NCBI GenBank assembly: GCA_029974875.1
Contig: JARKQP010000290.1
Span: forward strand, 1 to 11,527
Direction: 5' to 3'
Length of the DNA: 11,527 nucleotides
DNA from: Mobilitalea sp.
GTDB taxonomy: Bacteria; Bacillota_A; Clostridia; Lachnospirales; Lachnospiraceae
The number at the start of each line of letters is the position of its first letter. The stretch's first letter is position 1. Both the position numbers and the translations under genes were made by a program. Below are positions 1-7,267 of this stretch, piece by piece. Below the pieces are notes generated by a model that was given only the letters and a program-made list of their open reading frames with translations, was not told the origin of the DNA and did not search any database.

Positions 1-675
1 CTCCGTTGTTTCAACAAACTCGCCGTAGCAATTATCCACCATACAGATGATGTCCGGCTTCTGCTGCTTCAGGAACCTGATCAGCTCCCCGGTCTGCTCC
101 ACGGACAAGGTGGGACGGCTGGCGTAGCCTTTGGAGCGCTGGATTGTGGCGAGCTTTGTATTCGGCTTAATGGCAGCCCTTATTCCCTCCCAGTCAAAGC
201 CTCCGTCCGGCAACAGGTCCACCTGGGAATAGGTGATGCCAAACTCTGCCAGGGAGCCCTTCGCCGGCGTGATGCCGATTACCCCTTCCAGGGTGTCGTA
301 AGGCTTTCCGACGGGAGACAGGATCTCATCCCCTGGCCTTAAGTTTCCCGATAAGGCAACGGTAAGCGCATGGGTGCCGCTGATCAGCTGGGGCCTTACC
401 AATGCATCCTCCGTTTTAAATACGGCTGCATATACCTTTTCCAGGGTATCCCTTCCCATATCATTGTAACCGTAGCCCGTGGTGGCGGCAAAATGGATAT
501 CGCTCAGACGGTTCTCCTGCATCGCCTTTAGCACCTTCAGCTGGTTAAATTCCGCTATCTCATCAATCCTTTGGAAACGGGTCCGCAGGTTCTGCTCTAT
601 CCCGGCTCCATAAGAGATGACCTTGGGGTCTAAACCAAGCTCCTTATAAGCCTGCATCGTGTTTATATTATCCAA
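1..675 (-). CDS. ynbB: YnbB-type PLP-dependent enzyme (methionine gamma-lyase family / 'aluminum resistance' family), 3' end outside window
   Basis: Only the N-terminal 225 codons are in the window; the gene runs off the left edge. The translation matches the family of fold-type I PLP enzymes annotated as methionine gamma-lyase family or aluminum resistance protein. Visible signatures are FAATTGYGYNDMGRDTLEKVY (residues ~61-81), RPQLISGTHAL (~95-105), SPVGKPYDTLEGVIG, QRSKGYASRPTL and VDNCYGEFVE. The Asp of that last motif would contact the PLP ring nitrogen. The PLP lysine lies beyond the edge, so catalytic competence cannot be judged. The start is a TTG: GGAGG sits 8 bases upstream, an in-frame TAA lies 30 bases upstream with no ATG between, and the first internal ATG (codon 7) is too far from the GGAGG. 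The gene follows miaA on the same strand, as in Bacillus, but hfq is missing between them. The family's true substrate is not settled. Confidence 0.88.
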   Translation of the reverse strand, partial: MDNINTMQAYKELGLDPKVISYGAGIEQNLRTRFQRIDEIAEFNQLKVLKAMQENRLSDIHFAATTGYGYNDMGRDTLEKVYAAVFKTEDALVRPQLISGTHALTVALSGNLRPGDEILSPVGKPYDTLEGVIGITPAKGSLAEFGITYSQVDLLPDGGFDWEGIRAAIKPNTKLATIQRSKGYASRPTLSVEQTGELIRFLKQQKPDIICMVDNCYGEFVETTE

Positions 676-688
676 TTTCTTTTCCTCC

Positions 689-703
689 AGGCAATGAATG
701 CCT
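689..703 (-). promoter_or_regulatory. Small hairpin abutting the ynbB-like ribosome binding site
   Basis: On the minus strand AGGCA and TGCCT form a 5-bp stem around a 5-nt loop. The 3' arm is immediately followed by the GGAGG Shine-Dalgarno (plus-strand 684-688) of the TTG-initiated gene. Such a stem could modulate ribosome access, but it is short and could be chance. Confidence 0.25.
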
Positions 704-725
704 TAAATTTTCTATAGAATTTATT

Positions 726-782
726 TCAATGAGAATTTATTATCAAATTTCTTGACAATTTTCTAATGAAGAATTCTCGCAT
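726..782 (-). CDS. Possible 18-codon leader ORF upstream of the ynbB-like gene
   Basis: An ATG at 782 preceded by AGGAG with a 5-base spacer opens an 18-residue reading frame (MREFFIRKLSRNLIINSH) ending in TGA at 726, about 50 bases before the TTG start of the next gene. It is rich in basic and hydrophobic residues and resembles no family I know. The region is AT-rich, so a short chance ORF is quite possible. The only evidence is the well-placed ribosome binding site and the location in the leader of a downstream gene. Confidence 0.15.
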   Translation of the reverse strand: MREFFIRKLSRNLIINSH

Positions 783-819
783 AAAATCTCCTGACAAAAC
801 GTCTTTGGAGAGTTTTCGT

Positions 820-862
820 AAAAAAAAAGTTTACATAATAATATTATGGCATGTTATTATGT
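820..862 (-). terminator. AT-rich hairpin plus T9 run downstream of miaA (weak terminator candidate)
   Basis: Plus-strand arms 833-841 and 854-862 are perfect 9-bp inverted repeats (ACATAATAA / TTATTATGT) around a 12-nt loop. Read on the minus strand, the hairpin is followed by AAAC and then nine T (plus-strand A-run 820-828). It lies about 75 bases beyond the miaA stop, in the right orientation to end the operon. The stem has only one G-C pair, so its strength as an intrinsic terminator is doubtful. Confidence 0.35.
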
Positions 863-910
863 GATTTATCAAACTACAGGATCTATCCAACTAGAGAATA
901 TATCCAATTA
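860..910. repeat. Three degenerate 17-bp tandem repeats between miaA and the ynbB-like gene
   Basis: Minus-strand units TAATTGGATATATTCTC (894-910), TAGTTGGATAGATCCTG (877-893) and TAGTTTGATAAATCACA (860-876) lie head to tail with no spacer. They share TA-R-TT-K-GATA-N-AT. The adjacent 17-base windows do not fit. The last unit overlaps the arm of the AT-rich hairpin by three bases. They could be iterated protein-binding sites or decayed tandem duplications; I recognise no regulator. Confidence 0.5.
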
Positions 911-935
911 CAGCAAAATCATGAGCTAAGAGAGC

Positions 936-1898
936 TTACTTTTTTGCGGATAAGGATATTATCCCTTTTTCTTTTAATATTCCCAATAACCCCTCCAACA
1001 GCTCCTGTTCTGATTGGAATCCGTCCTTATCAATCCAGGTTACGTCCTTTTCCCGCTTAAACCAGGTGATTTGGCGCTTTGCAAAATGTCTTGTATCACG
1101 CTTTAATAGCTCTACTGCTGTCTCCAGTGAATATTCCCCTTCAAGAAACGCAAGAATTTCCTTATAGCCTAATCCCTGCATAGAAACCATATCCCTAATA
1201 CAGCCCTTTGCAGCCAGAGCCTTCACTTCCTCTACAAGGCCGTCCTTTATCATCTGGTCTACCCGCTGATTAATCGTCTCATATAGCTTTGCCCGTTCCT
1301 TATTCAGAACAAAATAACAGAATTGATAAGGGGACTCCCTTCTTCTTTGCTCCTCATTATGCTCCGAAATCCTGTCTCCAGTCAGCTTGACATATTCCAA
1401 GGCCCGGATTACCCGCTTGCTGTTATTAGGATGGATCTGCGCAGCGCTTTCCGGGTCAGCTAAGACAAGCATGCCATGTAAATGCTCCGGCCCTTTTTCC
1501 TGGGCCAGCTGTTCCAGATAACTGCGGTAGGTGGTATCAGTCTCATTCTCAGTAAAATTGATATCATATAGTACAGCCTGGATGTAAAAGCCTGTTCCGC
1601 CAACCAGAACCGGAATTTTATTCCTCGCATAGATTTCTTCCATATAGGACTTCGCCAGCTGTTTAAACCTGACGACATTGAATTCCTCCTCCGGCTCCAG
1701 CTCATCAATAAGATAATGGGGTACCCCCTCCATCTCTGACTGCTTGATCTTAGCCGTACCGATATCCATATGTCTATAGACCTGCATAGAATCCGCAGAT
1801 ATAATCTCCCCACCCACCGCCTTCGCTAACGCAATGGAAAGGGCTGTTTTCCCGATAGAGGTGGGACCAGTCAATATAATTAATGGCTGTTTCTCCAT
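936..1898 (-). CDS. miaA: tRNA dimethylallyltransferase MiaA
   Basis: MiaA transfers the dimethylallyl group of DMAPP to N6 of A37 in tRNAs reading UNN codons (i6A37), supporting codon-anticodon pairing and frame maintenance. The 320-residue product shows the family pattern in order: P-loop GPTSIGKT (residues 11-18), DSMQVYR with the catalytic-base Asp36, IGTAK (46-50), HYLID (61-65), VLVGGTGFY with Thr102, QGLGYKE, and the C-terminal RHFAKRQITWFKRE. Length is normal. I place the start at the ATG at 1898, where AAAGGA sits 6 bases upstream. The upstream in-frame ATG at 1904 touches that site, and the TTG at 1913 has no ribosome binding site. It follows mutL on the same strand after 262 bases occupied by a large hairpin. 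I see no convincing promoter of its own, so it is probably expressed by read-through from mutSL. Confidence 0.96.
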   Translation of the reverse strand: MEKQPLIILTGPTSIGKTALSIALAKAVGGEIISADSMQVYRHMDIGTAKIKQSEMEGVPHYLIDELEPEEEFNVVRFKQLAKSYMEEIYARNKIPVLVGGTGFYIQAVLYDINFTENETDTTYRSYLEQLAQEKGPEHLHGMLVLADPESAAQIHPNNSKRVIRALEYVKLTGDRISEHNEEQRRRESPYQFCYFVLNKERAKLYETINQRVDQMIKDGLVEEVKALAAKGCIRDMVSMQGLGYKEILAFLEGEYSLETAVELLKRDTRHFAKRQITWFKREKDVTWIDKDGFQSEQELLEGLLGILKEKGIISLSAKK

Positions 1899-1978
1899 AT
1901 ACATTCCTTTCAAACAATAAGCTTCTCTCTTTAACTACAATATGATTCACTCCGCACAAGCCTTTCTAAAGCTAACGC

Positions 1979-2099
1979 GATGAATCTGAGTGCATATATA
2001 TTCACCTGGCGCAGACCGGGCCCCCCGTGATTGCCTGCACTTGGTAATCATGGGGGGTTAAAGGCAAGCCAGGTGAATATATATGCGCTCAGATTCATC
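1979..2099. repeat. 121-base long-hairpin element between mutL and miaA
   Basis: Arms 1979-2010 and 2068-2099 are 32-base inverted repeats with a single imperfect position (T1991/G2087). Inside them lies a second stem, 2019-2035 with 2043-2059, capped by a 7-nt loop. It includes a C6/G6 block. An 8x8 internal loop separates the two stems. Every imperfect position (T1991/G2087, G2019/T2059, G2020/T2058, G2027/T2051, G2033/T2045) is a G.U wobble if transcribed on the plus strand, but an A.C mismatch in the minus-strand operon mRNA. There is no T-run on either side and no ORF inside. It is therefore neither an intrinsic terminator nor a gene-bearing transposon. It most resembles a non-autonomous palindromic repeat (MITE or REP-like) or a structured RNA; identity is unknown. 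Confidence 0.8.
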
Positions 2100-2140
2100 T
2101 CACAACCTAAACCCCGCGCCTATCTACCGCTCATCCTCAT

Positions 2141-2160
2141 CCCGCCCATTTACTCCCGCC
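2141..2160 (-). other. G-rich tract directly after the mutL stop (possible G-quadruplex)
   Basis: On the minus strand the 20 bases right after the mutL TGA contain four G-runs in the order GG, GGG, GGG, GGG with loops of 1, 7 and 1 bases. This fits a two-tetrad quadruplex and stands out from the surrounding sequence. No function can be read from the sequence. Confidence 0.3.
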
Positions 2161-4413
2161 TCATAAAATCCTCTTAAACTTCCGTTCCAGCTCATACTGG
2201 CTCATTGATACAATGACAGGCCTCCCATGAGGGCAATGATAAGGATTTTCCAAGCTTAGCAGTTCCTTAATCAGAGCCGCTGCCTCCAGGGAGGAAAAGG
2301 CATGGTTCGCCTTGACTGCAGCTTTACAGGACAGTGAGGCTGCCCGTTCCAAAATAGAGGTAGAGGCCAGGCTGCCACCCGTATTTTCATCTGCCAGGGC
2401 GTCAATAAATTCTAACAGAAGCCCCTTTTCAGAGATACTAAACAAATCCGCAGGCACTGCCCGGACGGAATATTCCTTTCCTCCAAAATGCTCGAATTCA
2501 TAGCCAAGGCTATTTAGTACACTTTCATGTTTTCGTAGGATCTCCTGCTCCTTCAGGGTCAGGGACAATACAATCGGAGGAAGGAGCTGCTGGGAGGAAA
2601 AGGTCTTCTCCCTGGAAGCCTTCATCAGCTTTTCATAGAGCACCTTTTCGTGGGCTGCATGCTGGTCGATGATGTATAATTCTTTTTTATATTCCACAAG
2701 CCAATAAGTAGAGAACACCTGGCCTATAATCCGATGCTCCCCGAAGGCCTGCTTTGATAAGAAGGGCGCTGCTTCCTCCTGGTTTTCCTCTGAAAACAGC
2801 TTCATTTGCTCAGCTTTTGTGTTACCCTCATCCAGTGGTTGCTGCCTCTGAGAGGGATTTGGCGGCATTTCATCCGCTGCCTGGAGACTGCTGTCTTTTC
2901 TGAATTCATATCGAGGCTCCACTCTATCATGGGGCTCCGCCATATCATGGGGCTCCAACTTATCATGGGAATCCAACTTATTATATTGGGAATCCAACTT
3001 ATTATATTGGGATTCCAGCTTATTATTTACTGTATCCCCTGATTTATATTCCCCAAAAGGCCCTAACCGATCCACAGAGGAGGCTCCTGGATCATTTTTA
3101 TTTGCTCCCGGTGTGGATGCATCCCTATTACGCAAAGTGCTTCCATAAGCCTCCGGGGGCGTTCTATGGTTGTCGAATGTGCCTTTCCCAGTGCCCGCCA
3201 GCACCTCAGATAAAGGACTTGCAGGATTGATTAAAGGCTTGGTTGCAGTGATATAATCCGTAGGCTTTTCCGCAACCCCGGAAGGCTTATATGCCCCCTC
3301 CTTCCGGTCAGGATAATGGTAGGCGGAGGAATTTCTCCTGTTTTGCTCGAAGGGCTCCGGCATACCCGTTGTAACCTGCTTCTTTTCCTCGGGCTGCGGT
3401 GTCAGGGCAACCTTAGGGATCATTTCTTTTCCGAGCAATGCATTCCGGATCAGGTTATAGGTAAACTGATAGATGGCTTCCCCATTATTCAGCCGGATCT
3501 CCAGCTTCTGGGGATGGACGTTTACATCAATAAGGGACGGGTCAATCTCAAAATAAATTGAGGTAAAGGGATATTTATGCTGCATCAGGAAGGGCTTATA
3601 GGCCTCTTCGATTGCTTTGGTAATGATGTTGCTCCTAATATATCTTCCATTAATAAAATAATTTTCAAAGTTGCGGTTCCCGCGGTTAATGGTCGGCTTA
3701 CCGATAAATCCGGTTACCTTTGCTTCCTCCGTATCCATTTCTACCGGAAGCAGCTCCTTGGAAATGTCCCTGCCATAAATACTGTACAGGATATCACGGG
3801 TGCTGTTATTACCGGAGGACTGGAGCTTTACCTGGTTGTTCGCGATGAATTTAAAGGCCACATTTGGATGTGAAACCATGAGGCGCTCCATCAGGTCACT
3901 GATGTAATTAGCCTCGGTCATGGCTGACTTTAGAAATTTTCTTCTAGCCGGGGTATTGTAAAAAATATTTCGTACTATAATTGTAGTACCGGCTGGTGAA
4001 CCGATTTCCTCAAAGGTTTTTTCTTCGCCGCCTTCAATGATATAGCGGAAGCCGTTTAACGCAGTCGGTGTTTTTGTAATTAATTCCACCTGTGCAACGG
4101 CGGAAATGCTTGATAAGGCCTCACCACGGAAGCCCAGGCTGGTCACGCTGAGCAGATCCTGTGCGGAACGGATTTTACTGGTTGCATGGCGGAGAAAGGC
4201 TAAGGGGATATCCTCCTTAGCGATCCCGCAGCCGTTATCCGTGATACGGATAAAGCTTAAGCCCCCCTCTTTTATCTCCGCAGTAATTGCAGTAGCTCCG
4301 GCATCCACGGCATTTTCTATAAGCTCCTTTACCACCGCACTGGGGCGCTCCACTACTTCACCCGCTGCTATTTGGTTGATCGTAGATTCATCAAGTACCT
4401 GAATAAGTGACAT
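2161..4413 (-). CDS. mutL: DNA mismatch repair endonuclease MutL
   Basis: MutL couples MutS mismatch recognition to strand incision. The N-terminal GHKL ATPase (residues ~1-330) shows NQIAAGEVVERP, KELIENAVDAGAT with catalytic Glu30 and Mg-binding Asn34, DNGCGI (59-64), HATSKI and LGFRGEAL (93-100). The C-terminal domain (~560-750) has the metal-dependent endonuclease motif DQHAAHEKVLYE (583-594), the SCKAAVKA segment, CPHGRPV (727-733) and a terminal FKR. This makes it a nicking MutL, as in mutH-less bacteria. QQLLPP (608-613) fits the QxxLxP beta-clamp motif seen in Bacillus MutL. At 750 residues it is longer than the Bacillus protein (about 627). The excess is a low-complexity linker (~335-560) with tandem repeats. 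The ATG lies 11 bases after the mutS stop, with a G-rich ribosome binding site between them, so translation is probably coupled. Confidence 0.97.
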   Translation of the reverse strand: MSLIQVLDESTINQIAAGEVVERPSAVVKELIENAVDAGATAITAEIKEGGLSFIRITDNGCGIAKEDIPLAFLRHATSKIRSAQDLLSVTSLGFRGEALSSISAVAQVELITKTPTALNGFRYIIEGGEEKTFEEIGSPAGTTIIVRNIFYNTPARRKFLKSAMTEANYISDLMERLMVSHPNVAFKFIANNQVKLQSSGNNSTRDILYSIYGRDISKELLPVEMDTEEAKVTGFIGKPTINRGNRNFENYFINGRYIRSNIITKAIEEAYKPFLMQHKYPFTSIYFEIDPSLIDVNVHPQKLEIRLNNGEAIYQFTYNLIRNALLGKEMIPKVALTPQPEEKKQVTTGMPEPFEQNRRNSSAYHYPDRKEGAYKPSGVAEKPTDYITATKPLINPASPLSEVLAGTGKGTFDNHRTPPEAYGSTLRNRDASTPGANKNDPGASSVDRLGPFGEYKSGDTVNNKLESQYNKLDSQYNKLDSHDKLEPHDMAEPHDRVEPRYEFRKDSSLQAADEMPPNPSQRQQPLDEGNTKAEQMKLFSEENQEEAAPFLSKQAFGEHRIIGQVFSTYWLVEYKKELYIIDQHAAHEKVLYEKLMKASREKTFSSQQLLPPIVLSLTLKEQEILRKHESVLNSLGYEFEHFGGKEYSVRAVPADLFSISEKGLLLEFIDALADENTGGSLASTSILERAASLSCKAAVKANHAFSSLEAAALIKELLSLENPYHCPHGRPVIVSMSQYELERKFKRIL
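2915..3030 (-). repeat. In-frame 18/21-bp tandem repeats within the MutL linker
   Basis: Six head-to-tail units lie inside mutL. Plus-strand boundaries are 2915-2932, 2933-2950 and 2951-2968 (18 bp each), 2969-2989 and 2990-3010 (21 bp, identical), and a diverged 3011-3030. They encode residues ~462-500 as KLESQYN, KLDSQYN, KLDSHD, KLEPHD, MAEPHD and RVEPRY. Every unit length is a multiple of three, so gain or loss of units would keep the reading frame. The segment lies between the ATPase and endonuclease domains, where MutL is flexible. Confidence 0.85.
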
Positions 4414-4424
4414 TAGCTACCCCC
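4414..4424 (-). promoter_or_regulatory. mutL ribosome binding site with G6 run, adjoining the mutS stop
   Basis: The whole mutS-mutL junction is 11 bases on the minus strand: the mutS TAG is followed at once by GGGGG(G)-type sequence and TAGCTA before the mutL ATG. The AGGGGGG string reaches into the stop codon and serves as the Shine-Dalgarno at a spacing of about 6. A G6 homopolymer in place of AGGAGG is unusual for this window. Confidence 0.6.
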
Positions 4425-7139
4425 CTAGATTCTATCTTTAATCCTTCTTTGCAGTTGATATAATTTATTCATGGCATCAATCGGTGTCAGCCTTGCAATA
4501 TCCAGATCGCGCAATTCGGTGACGACATCCTCATTGCCCGACATGGAGAATAGGGAAATTTGGCTGGTATCCTTTGGTTTTTTACCCCTTCTCGCATTTG
4601 GAGCCGCCTGTTCCATGGTTTCCAGCAAGGCTTCAAAGGATAATTCCTCCTGGACAAAGCCCTCCTGTACCGGCACTTCCTCCGGATGGGAAAGGTTCTT
4701 AGTCTTTAGGGCTAAATCATTCCCTGTAAGCTCAACTACGATTTCTGAGGCGCGGCGGAGCACAGTATTTGGTACACCGGCCAGCTTTGCGACCTGGATA
4801 CCATAGCTCTTGTCCGCACCGCCCTTTACAATCTTACGCAGGAATACAATATCCTCGCCCTGCTCCTTTACGGCGATACAATAGTTATTAACACCCTCCA
4901 GCCGTCCTTCCAGCTCCGTCAATTCATGGTAATGGGTGGCAAACAGGGTTTTGGCTCCCAGGATCTGGATGTTGCTGATATGCTCCACCACGGCCCAGGC
5001 AATGCTGAGGCCGTCAAAGGTGCTGGTTCCGCGGCCTATTTCATCCAGGATTAACAGGCTGTTTTTGGTGGCGTTGCGCAGGATATTCGCAACCTCCGTC
5101 ATTTCTACCATGAAGGTACTCTGCCCGCTGGCAAGATCGTCGGAAGCGCCGACACGGGTAAAGATGCGGTCCACAATACTGATTTCGGCGCAGTCCGCCG
5201 GGACAAAGCTTCCGATCTGGGCAAGCAGCACAATTAATGCGGTCTGTCTCATGTAGGTGGACTTACCTGCCATATTGGGTCCTGTTATGATGGAAACCCG
5301 GTTTTGCCGGTTATCCAGCAGGGTATCATTTGCCACGAACATGTCATGGGAAATCATGCGCTCCACCACCGGATGGCGGCCATTCTTGATATGGATGGCG
5401 CCCCCTGTATTCATGGACGGGCAGATATAGTTATTCTGCTCGGCAACCAGGGCCAGGGAGGCGAATACATCGATCTTAGCAATTGCCTTTGCTGTTTTCT
5501 GGATCCGCTTAACCTCCAGGGAAATCCGGTCCCGGAGCTCCGCAAACAGATCGTATTCCAAGGAAAAGAGCTTATCCTCGGCTCCCAGGATGATATCCTC
5601 TAATTCCTTTAACTCCGGTGTGGTATAGCGTTCCGCATTGGCCAGGGTCTGCTTACGGACCCAATTTTCCGGAACCAGGTTCTGGTAGGAATTCGTCACC
5701 TCCAGATAATAACCAAAGACACGGTTGTAGCGGATGCGCAGGTTTTTAATCCCCGTTGCCTCACGCTCCTTTGTCTCCAGCTCCATCAGCCAGTCCTTGC
5801 CCTCTGTCTTTGCCTTACGGAGGCGGTCAACCTCCCCGTTATAGCCTTCTCTTATTATGCCGCCCTCTTTAACGTTAATCGGCGGCTCCTCCGTAATTGC
5901 GTCCGCAATTAACTGCGCGATATCCTCTAAGGGATCAAGCTCCTCATGGATCTCCTTCAGAAGCCGGGAATCAAAATCCTTCATTAAAAACTTGATATGG
6001 GGCAGCATGGACAGGGAGGAGCTAAAGGCGACCAAATCCCTTGGATTCGCACTTTTATAGCTGATCTTACTCATCAGCCGCTCCAGGTCGTAGATGGGAT
6101 TTAAATACTCACGGATTTCCTCCCGGGAAATCATATTGTCCTTCAGCCCTGCAACCGCTTCATGGCGCCGGGTGATCATATCAGAATCAATCAGGGGCTG
6201 CTCTATATAGCTGCGGAGCAACCTGGCCCCCATAGCGGTCTTTGTTTTATCCAAAACCCAAAGCAGGGAGCCACGCTTGGTCTTTTCACGGATCGTTTCA
6301 GTCAGCTCCAGGTTACGGACAGTGGAGCTGTCTAACAGCATGAACTTTTCATAGGTGTAGGGGGTCAGCCTGGTTATATGGGACAGGGAGCTCTTCTGTG
6401 TCTCCCTTAAAAACTGCATGATGCAACCCGCCGCGATGACTCCGATGGTATAGTCCTTTAAGCCAAGCCCGTCAATGGTTCCCACATTAAAATGCTCTTT
6501 TAAAGCCCTCACACATAATTCATCATCAAAATACCAGGGTTCTAAAGGTGATAACACCAGATTTCCTATACTCTTGATTGTCTCGATATTGACGCCGGAT
6601 ACGAAGAAGGTATCATTGCAGATGATCTCGGAGGGTGACCATTTATAGATTTCATCCATTAATTTACGTTCCGTATCAACCTCAGTAACATAATAATCGC
6701 CGGTGGTGACATCCACAGTGGAGATACCATAGGCGTTCGTAGTATGTACAACTGCCATCAGATAATTATTCTTTGATTCATCTAAGACCTGTGTATTTAA
6801 ATTGGTACCCGGGGTAACGATCCGGATTACCTCCCTTTTAACGATTCCTTTCGATGCTTTCGGATCCTCCACCTGTTCACAGATGGCAACCCGGTAGCCA
6901 CGGCCGACTAATTTACTCAAATAATTATCTACCGCATGATAGGGGATGCCGCACATCGGGGCACGTTCCTCCTGCCCTACATTTTTTCCGGTTAAAACTA
7001 TCTCCAGCTCCTTCGAGCAGATGGTCGCATCCTCGTAGAACATTTCATAGAAATCACCTAAACGATAGAATAAGACGCAGTCCTTATACTGCTCCTTGAT
7101 CTGCATATATTGCTGCATCAGGGGTGTTAATTGAGCCAT
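4425..7139 (-). CDS. mutS: DNA mismatch repair protein MutS
   Basis: MutS binds mispairs and small loops and, on ATP exchange, becomes a sliding clamp that recruits MutL. In the 904-residue product the mismatch-wedge Phe-X-Glu is at residues 30-32 (GDFYEMF). Connector, lever and clamp domains follow, then the ABC-type ATPase with Walker A GPNMAGKST (620-628), Walker B ILDEIGRGTST (Asp699-Glu700) and ATHYHELTEL. Near the C terminus QISLF (860-864) matches the beta-clamp binding pentapeptide, and the end LTPIDAMNKLYQLQRRI is typical. The frame stays open upstream to an ATG at 7271. I choose the ATG at 7139 because it begins the conserved MAQLTPLMQQY, has AAGGAAAGGG about 9 bases upstream, and lies about 55 bases downstream of a promoter that the longer version would overlap. 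Slightly longer than the Bacillus protein (about 858). First gene of the mutS-mutL unit. Confidence 0.97.
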   Translation of the reverse strand: MAQLTPLMQQYMQIKEQYKDCVLFYRLGDFYEMFYEDATICSKELEIVLTGKNVGQEERAPMCGIPYHAVDNYLSKLVGRGYRVAICEQVEDPKASKGIVKREVIRIVTPGTNLNTQVLDESKNNYLMAVVHTTNAYGISTVDVTTGDYYVTEVDTERKLMDEIYKWSPSEIICNDTFFVSGVNIETIKSIGNLVLSPLEPWYFDDELCVRALKEHFNVGTIDGLGLKDYTIGVIAAGCIMQFLRETQKSSLSHITRLTPYTYEKFMLLDSSTVRNLELTETIREKTKRGSLLWVLDKTKTAMGARLLRSYIEQPLIDSDMITRRHEAVAGLKDNMISREEIREYLNPIYDLERLMSKISYKSANPRDLVAFSSSLSMLPHIKFLMKDFDSRLLKEIHEELDPLEDIAQLIADAITEEPPINVKEGGIIREGYNGEVDRLRKAKTEGKDWLMELETKEREATGIKNLRIRYNRVFGYYLEVTNSYQNLVPENWVRKQTLANAERYTTPELKELEDIILGAEDKLFSLEYDLFAELRDRISLEVKRIQKTAKAIAKIDVFASLALVAEQNNYICPSMNTGGAIHIKNGRHPVVERMISHDMFVANDTLLDNRQNRVSIITGPNMAGKSTYMRQTALIVLLAQIGSFVPADCAEISIVDRIFTRVGASDDLASGQSTFMVEMTEVANILRNATKNSLLILDEIGRGTSTFDGLSIAWAVVEHISNIQILGAKTLFATHYHELTELEGRLEGVNNYCIAVKEQGEDIVFLRKIVKGGADKSYGIQVAKLAGVPNTVLRRASEIVVELTGNDLALKTKNLSHPEEVPVQEGFVQEELSFEALLETMEQAAPNARRGKKPKDTSQISLFSMSGNEDVVTELRDLDIARLTPIDAMNKLYQLQRRIKDRI

Positions 7140-7200
7140 GGTGAAATTCCCTTTCCTTTGTATATTGTTTCGTACCTCTTTCAACATTAAAACCATTACA

Positions 7201-7228
7201 ATTATACCATATAGATGGTCGATTGCAA
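7201..7228 (-). promoter_or_regulatory. Sigma-A promoter of mutS (extended -10)
   Basis: Minus strand: -35 TTGCAA (7223-7228), 16-base spacer, -10 TATAAT (7201-7206) preceded by TGG, giving an extended -10. The predicted transcript start is near 7194, a leader of about 55 bases to the mutS ATG. It lies in the rnhA-mutS gap and gives mutSL its own promoter downstream of the MutS-like/rnhA unit. Confidence 0.8.
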
Positions 7229-7267
7229 CGGTTTCGGTTTTATAATGCAAGTAAATCAGCAAGCTGG

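Noticed and set aside
752..790. Plus-strand promoter starting with TTGACA at 752
   Set aside because: No acceptable -10 lies 16-18 bases downstream and no plus-strand gene follows.
1460..1813. 117-codon reading frame inside miaA and several plus-strand frames inside mutL, mutS and the MutS-like gene
   Set aside because: They overlap strongly conserved genes, lack ribosome sites and show compositions of out-of-frame shadows.
1979..2099. Intrinsic terminator of mutL, or an integron attC site
   Set aside because: There is no T-run on either strand next to the stem, and the conserved RYYYAAC / GTTRRRY ends of attC sites are missing.
2915..3030. CRISPR-like repeat array
   Set aside because: The units are contiguous, lack spacers and are translated in frame within mutL.
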